Below are positions 57,438-64,000 of a stretch of DNA of 64,000 bases, one piece after another (the stretch's first letter is position 1; the number at the start of each line of letters is the position of its first letter). The stretch is taken from contig JACEEZ010002651.1 in NCBI GenBank assembly GCA_016584305.1, positions 2,501-66,500 on the forward strand. Reading direction: 5' to 3'. The notes beneath the pieces were generated by a model. The model was given only the letters and a program-made list of their open reading frames with translations. It was not told where the DNA came from and made no database searches. The DNA comes from Chionoecetes opilio. Taxonomy: Eukaryota; Arthropoda; Malacostraca; Decapoda; Majidae. Both the position numbers and the translations under genes were made by a program.

Positions 57438-57444
57438 CCACCGC

Positions 57445-60400
57445 TAATCTGATCATAGAATATGCCTTTATACCCTTCTATATGGCATCAGAATGTCCCT
57501 TAGCTCCGCTTGCCTAGTGTACCCCTATCCCCGGCTGTGCCTATCTCCCAATAATGGATACCTAGCTATGCCACTGACACTCTAGTCCTTAACTCTGTGA
57601 TGTCAACCTTTTATCAATATTTCATCGGCATATTATGAATTATCAATAAAATTACTAGAAATATTGTTGTACAAAAATATGTAATAAATAAATACATAAA
57701 TAGATGAAGTACAAAATACTATATATACAGAATAGATAATAGTATCATAATAGATAAATACAAAAAAATATTAATTTATATGCTGCCATTGTATTTTATT
57801 ATAGTTCATGTTCAAGTGTCGTTTGACCAATTTTCAGTGTTAGCACTCACGCCACGTTCTGTCATGACTTTGTCTCCCCTCCCTTCCCTCCATACATGTG
57901 TTCCGACCTGTTGTTAAATCTGCCTTGGTTCCATAAACCGGTCCATGCCATGTTCCAGATACTCTAACAGTCAACTGGTAGCCCTTGTGAAAAAGGCCCT
58001 CTCACAGCCTGAACTTTTGACCATAACTGAGTCATATGAAGTTAGGGAGCTTGGTGCATTATGTGAAAGAAGAACAATTGTGGTCGATGGCAGAGAGTTG
58101 TTTTCGCAGACCCCTTTAATGCCTTTATGCTTGCAGGGATTCCTCTGATGGAGATTTCGCTCAGCCTGTTACACCATTGCTGAGTTTCTTTCATGAAGAA
58201 GGTCTTACAGTCGGTAACAGCACAGATATGGACAGTTATATCTGCTTCATCAATAAATTGCGTGCCATGCCACTTGTTTTGAGGACGGGAACCAGACACT
58301 AGACTAGACAGTAACAAGAAAACACCAAGTACCGTTACGAAGACAAAACTCCTGATCAAGTGTAGCTCCCCCCTTTATAGCTTGATATTAACTCGAAGGG
58401 CTCCACAAACCTGGTGATTACGCTGCCACCACCCACAATAAGTGGGAAAAAAAAAATAATGATTTAGAGAATATGTGAGTATTACTGGGACTTAATAAAC
58501 GACTCGCTAACAGGGTTTCTGTATATTATCACATACTGATGGGCCAGTATTCACATTCCCACTTAACATAAGGTTTCACAAAAAATTTAATCACTGCACA
58601 ATATGAACGCCGACACGACGCGACTCTCACTCGTGTTTAACAAAAACCCAAGAATTCCTTCACCCCACTGTCACTGTGTAAAGTACCTATGCACACACAC
58701 ACTCGCTATGTATCATGGCCTTAGCTGTATACACTGGTGTGTCCATGGTCATCCACTCAGCTCAGCTCACACCATCAGCTCACACGTGGGTCCGCCTCAC
58801 GGGCTAAACCACCCCCTCATGGTCACTCAGCTCACTCAGCTCACTCCGCTCCAAAACCCTTTGAAAACACGTAAAGCAATGAATATTACAGCTCCAACAG
58901 GTAAATAATCAATCCCCTATACATCCTGATAAATACACCGCCCCACACATACCTTTGAAAAGGGTTGTAAGACACAACTCCCTACACGTGTTGTCGAGGC
59001 CAGGCTTGGGTGAGAGAGAGAAAAAATATGGCTACCTTCTCTCTCTTCTCTCCTTCTTGCCGTGACGTCACTAGCGACCGCGGGCACAAAAATATTGTCG
59101 GAAACTACATCTATTGATTAAGAGCTGAGGAGTGAAGGAAAATTGCGAGCATTTAATTACTCGACATTTATATATTACTTTACTCTCACCACTCAAAGTA
59201 AACTCTTCGTCAATCATGAGTCACAGGATTAACCCATTTTCTCGCATTACACAAGCAAAAACTGTTCGTACGTCTGGTAGAAGCGCACATAGTTTCAAGG
59301 GTATTAGTTGCATCATAAAAATGATGCATCACAATACATTTTCATTGCGAAAACAGATGATGTCACATATGGTGACTTCGCCAGCTTTCCTATTTACTTA
59401 TCTGTGAATATGCTGCGGTGGTGTCACACTTATGAATCAATTCAACTTTGCTGGTTGAAAAAAATGTGAATCTCTGCTGAGCAAAAATTCTTATGTATTA
59501 TGTAAATTGACAACTATATAAATAATCTAATAGTGTGTATATATAAATACCAATATAATAAGTACTTGTATTTAACTATAAAGGGCTTCATTGGATATAG
59601 ATTAGTATACAGAAAGATTCGGAGACTCTTGGGACTCTTGGGGGCTGCTATAGTCACAGCATAGTGCCTACCGAGACAAAATTAGTATGGCGCCCAAGTT
59701 TGTATATAAATGACAGAGTTGTTGATAATACATATTGGGAGATATTTTATCGATATCACCTACTATACTTTTCTCTATCCACTCAAGCCTTGCAACAAGT
59801 ATCCACGCTTGCTAAACTGTAATCCAGTCAGAAAATACAGTGAAGATGGAAGAGATAAGAAGGAGGGATAGAAGGATGAGAGAGGTTGGTTATTTCTAAG
59901 CATATCATGTTTCGCATTGATATATTTTAAAAGTTCTGTTGCGTCATCTACTCATCAACCAGTAAGACCTCTAACCTATGATTTTCATTAATTTCTATAA
60001 ACTTATACATGTGTATTATTGTGATTCCTTAATATAAAAAAAAAAAAGCTCCACCAATTGATCGTTAGTTGTAAAGTCACCTGCCTAGGGGTTAAGTACT
60101 AGCTTTCGCAAAAAATTCTCACAGCTCCTACTTGACTGTGGCCATTTGCTTGATAATCTCGCAATCTATATAGACTCTTTGATCATTTGAATTACTTATT
60201 TCTTCTCTACTATACTTATCTCAGTTTTTGGCCACATCTATGGTTTGTTACTCCCTTCTTTTGACTATTCTAGACCTTTGCGGGGGTACTTTTCTTCCCA
60301 GTTGGGCCCCCACTGCCCTAGGAATCCATAATATTTCGTGGGCTGGGTGAGGGACGGGAATATAGAAAATAAGCCAGATATTCTTGAATAGCACACGCGT

Positions 60401-61139
60401 TAGAACAGAACTGATATTAATACGTTATCAACATGTCCCCTTATGATGTGTCAGTGCACATCCGTGGAGTGCATGTGGTTTATTATAGATTTGACAATTG
60501 GGTAAACATTGGATGGTACCGTGGGATGCGAAAGTGCGGGATCGAGATGCATATATAGGATGATTAACTTAACTTAGCTATATTTTTCACACATTTCCTT
60601 TAACCCAAATACTTCGTCTACATAGCCTCATCCCCTGAAACCAGCTTGTTTGTCTTCAATCTGACATTTATTTTATTTGTATAACTCCTTTAATAAGTCA
60701 AGTACAACAAATAAATAAATAAATAAAAAGAATAAAACGTTCCTGGTTTCCTAAGTAATCCCATTTTTTTTGTAGTTGGTACAATTCCTTTGACTCTTTT
60801 GTCAGTATACAGAAAACAATATAGGCTTTTTGCTAGTCTTTTAGTACTACACCTCAATCCCAGCATACGTTGAATAATATAATCCACATTATAAATGTGA
60901 TAATCACATTATAAATGTGATAATTTATATTCAATCCACGTGACTTTCCACACTTATACTTCAATACACATATCTCCTCACGTTTACTAAACTCTTTATA
61001 TTTCTTCATATATGCATTTTTAACTGAATGTTTAACCCTGCTAAACAATCCATTTCTGAGTCATAATTTTCTTAACAAACTTTCAAAATACTCTCTCCAT
61101 CTTTTCACTGCATCCATGTGATGGGGGGGGGGGGTCTTT
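57445..61139. other. Intron 5 sequence, no supported element
   Basis: AT-rich with scattered short palindromes. Apart from the small minus-strand frame at 58042-58359 I find no protein motif, no tRNA-like box and no family shared with the rest of the window. Confidence 0.4.
58042..58359 (-). other. Secreted-protein-like reading frame without ATG
   Basis: The frame encodes a hydrophobic leader (SFVFVTVLGVFLLLSSLVSG) followed by about 80 residues with cysteines at CAVTDC, WC and LC. It begins at a TTG codon; no in-frame ATG precedes it. A TATAAAG box sits about 17 bases upstream on the same strand (near 58373-58379). It could be a gene whose start codon mutated, a later exon, or chance. I recognise no family. 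Confidence 0.2.
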
Positions 61140-61540
61140 CTTGTTCTTCCTTCTTATCTTTTCTTTTCTCTTTACTCTTTCTTGCTGTTGAGATATTCTG
61201 AGGGGGATTCCTGAAGGGGCAGTCTTGGTCAATGGGGAGGTTAAGAGGTGCCCTATTGACAGAGACTTGCATGTGACCGTATGATGGAGCCAGGTGATGC
61301 TTCTATGGGGGGCTTCCGTTTGTACCCGACAGAGGCTTCACATTGCCCTGGGCCACAGTTACCTTTTTAAATCCCGTCAGTATGTCCTTCTAACAGACAT
61401 AGAACTCAGGCTGGTAATTCATAATTCGGAAATAAGTAATTTCCTTTTTCCTTGCCCCAGCGCGGGATAGAACCGTCGCTAACACACCAGATATGCACCC
61501 ACAAGGCGCCTTAACCGACTAGGCCAAGAGGTATATACCA
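61140..61540 (-). mobile_element. tRNA-derived SINE, family B
   Basis: Minus-strand head CTTGGCCTAGTCGGTTAAGG (A-box) and GACGGTTCTATCCC (B-box) is followed by a body of about 300 bases and an A-rich 3' end (AAAGAGAAAAGAAAAG complement at 61140-61185). It is unrelated in body to family A. Confidence 0.6.
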
Positions 61541-62186
61541 CTTGGCTTAGTGGTTCCAGTGGTATTTATGTTCATTACATCTATGCCTTCTAGGATCTCT
61601 CCATATATGCCCCGAATCAACTGTGATGCTTGCTCCCCTACACTTTTCACATAGTTACTTCTTTCCAAAATTGCTTCTTACAGTCCTTAAAGCTTTCATA
61701 TATTTTCTTCCTCCTCCTTTCATCAGCCAATATATTTTCTTCTTGAACATGCTGTGTCAATTTTTATACTTTTTTATATTGTACTCTTCCCGTCTATTAT
61801 CCTCCCTAATATAGCAAATTTTGGTGTTATTCCTACCTATTTTCCTTGTTCCGCTTTTCAACTTATGAAGGTACAGTAAAAGCTCTATTAACCGGAACCC
61901 GTGGAACATTTGAGGTGCCGGTTAATTTTTTTTCTGGTTATATGAGCACTAGCAGAGAAAAATTATTTAAGACGAATATGCAAGATATAATAATATGCCA
62001 CATGTCACATGGATATTACATGTATACATTATATAAAGAAGTAAAGAAAAAAAATGCGTGTATAGAGAGGATGGTACTGCTTGCTTGGGTATCGGAAATT
62101 GGTAGTACTATAAGACGGTTGTGGGCTTGTGGCCTGGTCATTTCAAATTGCTCGTGCTCGGAAAATTGAGTATTTTGTTTTTCAGT
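61541..62186. other. Intron 5 sequence, nothing recognised
   Basis: AT-rich. A 107-residue frame at 61846-62169 has no known motif and no support. Confidence 0.4.
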
Positions 62187-62356
<170 letters not shown>

Positions 62357-62471
62357 GGTTGTTTTTTTCTGGCCAGATTTGTGCCAATGTTTTAAGAGTA
62401 ACGAATGCTAAAACCTGATTAAAATAACTTTAAATATATGTATATAATACGATTTCTATTTTTCTGTACAG

Positions 62472-62664
62472 ATTTATAAGCAGCGAAGATGGCATGTCTC
62501 TGCAACGCCAATGGCAAGAGGTAGCAGGTGACCTGCAGGAATATATTGAAAAGGTGGTAATTGAATGGCGAGGTGTAGCAGGAGCAGACTACACCCCTGC
62601 TCTCAGCCAGCCACTTCTCCAGCGTCGCCATGACTCGACCATTGCTGTCAACTTTAGTACAGAG
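62472..62664 (+). CDS. Dynein heavy chain, tail-domain exon (last in window)
   Basis: The acceptor TTTCTGTACAG and donor GAG|GTATGT bound 193 bases. The first base completes a proline codon, followed by FISSEDGMSLQRQWQEVAGD, LQEYIEKVVIEWRGVAGADY and LSQPLLQRRHDSTIAVNFST E. The pattern L.Q.LL.R......VNF..E is the conserved DHC_N1 motif that in axonemal heavy chains precedes LLREVKYL-type sequence in the next exon, which must lie right of the window. The frame ends in phase 0. No stop precedes the donor. Confidence 0.9.
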
Positions 62665-62814
62665 GTATGTTGGTTATTATCTTATACTTTATTATTATGC
62701 AATGTTGGGGTAGAAACTTAACCTACCTAAGCAGATAACATGATATAGCATAAATAAGATTTCCCCTTTACTGACATTATTCTGTCAAACAAATTGTGTC
62801 TAAAATAATTATCG

Positions 62815-63005
<191 letters not shown>

Positions 63006-63207
63006 TTTTTTTTTATCCTCCACATTAAAAAGTAATGGCCAAAGACAACCAAAATTAAGAGAAACCCAAAAATGAAGGCTTGCTAATTGCTGCTACATAT
63101 AAGGTATATATATTTTTTTATTATCAGTGTAATTCTTGAGATTAACTACCGTAGATAACATTTAAGTCGCCAGGACAACGTTTTTTTTCTGTTTACAGAC
63201 GTCTGGT

Positions 63208-63278
63208 GGCGTTAATACTTACATTTCTACATCCATGATTTCAGGAAAGTTAAACGGGGCTATCTGGAGAGTCTGTGT
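63208..63278 (+). mobile_element. Internal fragment of the Helitron family
   Basis: GGCGTTAATAC, ACATTTCTACATCCATGATT, then GGGGCTATCTGGAGAGTCTG match the segment just 3' of the minisatellite in the two Helitron copies. Neither terminus is present. Confidence 0.7.
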
Positions 63279-63299
63279 CATTTTGTGTCTTCATATGTT

Positions 63300-63720
63300 T
63301 ATCCATCAAATACAATCAAGGTTAAGTGCTTCCATACTTTCTCTGTACATAATCCACATAAATATTTGCGATGTTACTGTATAATGCTGCAGGTATTCAT
63401 GGTCACCTTTGCAACAGTGAGCCTCCATCCAGGATGAACTGTATGATACGATATCATCTGTCTTTGGTGGTGTCTCACAGGGATTGGGTTTGGTCCACAC
63501 CGCATCTGCAAGGGTTGATTTCTTAGCTTTTCTCATTCCAGTGTTAACAAATAGAGCTTGGGGATGTGTACACAACTCATATTTGAACATTTTCCCTTGA
63601 TCTTCCATATTTTTCGGCTGCAAGTGATCGTATCCACCTTTAATTTGCCCACCCTGCTGGATGCTACTGCCATCCACCTGTCATGATGCCCCATGATAGC
63701 TCACCTCTGCCACACTAAAG
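63300..63720 (-). pseudogene. N-terminal remnant of the FEN-like repeat family
   Basis: Across three frames the minus strand reads HPQALFVNTGMRKAKKSTLA (about 63560), ILDGGSLLQR (about 63430), then IANIYVDYVQRKYGST and LIVFDG (about 63310-63380). I recognise the order SLADAIW, DGGSLL, VFDGY as the N-terminal half of the same family as 21.2-22.7 and 37.0-38.0 kb. VFDG corresponds to the first catalytic aspartate motif of FEN1-like nucleases. The remaining bases to 64000 hold nothing I recognise. Confidence 0.5.
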
Positions 63721-64000
63721 AAGAATAAAGCTCTCAGGCCAGTGATTGCTTCTCATGACTATATTATTACGAATATCATCGATCCCGATGTCAATGTTCT
63801 TCAACAACAACAAATATACTATCGATCCTTGACATTCGCGGGGTTAGGTAAAAGAGATGGTCGCGAAAGGTAAAAATCTGTGTAAATCTGCTAATCCCCA
63901 TAAAGCTACATCTAGATCCATCATTTTCCAATATAACTGAAGACACATCCTATCTGCATCTTTGAAAACAGTACTATTTTTTTCACATCACAAAGGACTG

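Overview
This is a eukaryotic, almost certainly arthropod, genomic window. Introns with GT/AG borders, TTAGG-type repeats, very long simple-sequence tracts and dense tRNA-derived SINEs and non-LTR retrotransposons all point that way. The RTE-like and jockey-like proteins are of types I associate with decapod crustaceans, probably a crab. That placement is inference from memory.

The only host gene I can support runs left to right across the whole window. It is a dynein heavy chain, N-terminal tail region (DHC_N1), most like axonemal outer-arm chains of the DNAH9/11/17 type. Six exons (1017-1152, 11259-11359, 28465-28648, 39701-39811, 46563-46798, 62472-62664) join in compatible phases and give about 320 continuous residues. 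That is 961 coding bases spread over 61.6 kb. The introns are 10.1, 17.1, 11.1, 6.8 and 15.7 kb. The 5' end and the entire motor lie outside the window.

Everything else is intron filled with mobile elements. Intron 1 holds CR1-like and jockey-like remnants, a Helitron and an RTE copy. Intron 2 holds another CR1-like copy with a SINE in it, stacked RTE 3' ends, a large fold-back element, a homopolymer-rich block of odd composition, and two repeat-associated protein families. Intron 3 holds an RTE element split by a 5.2-kb LTR element that itself carries another RTE copy, then an inverted duplication and a 325-bp alternating purine-pyrimidine tract. Intron 4 holds the longest RTE copy, split by a probable solo LTR. 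Intron 5 holds SINEs, a jockey copy, a second Helitron, a small fold-back with CCTAA repeats in its loop, and a 1.4-kb TIR element swollen by a minisatellite.

Two repeat-associated protein families deserve attention. One (about 21.2-22.7 kb, 37.0-38.0 kb and 63.3-63.7 kb) reads as a FEN1/EXO1/XPG-like 5' nuclease with a C-terminal CXC-type cysteine motif. The other (23.4-25.1 kb) has an N-terminal cysteine-rich region and a spaced D, D, E pattern compatible with a transposase, and lies between TTAA-flanked inverted GGGGTGCG ends. All copies here are broken.
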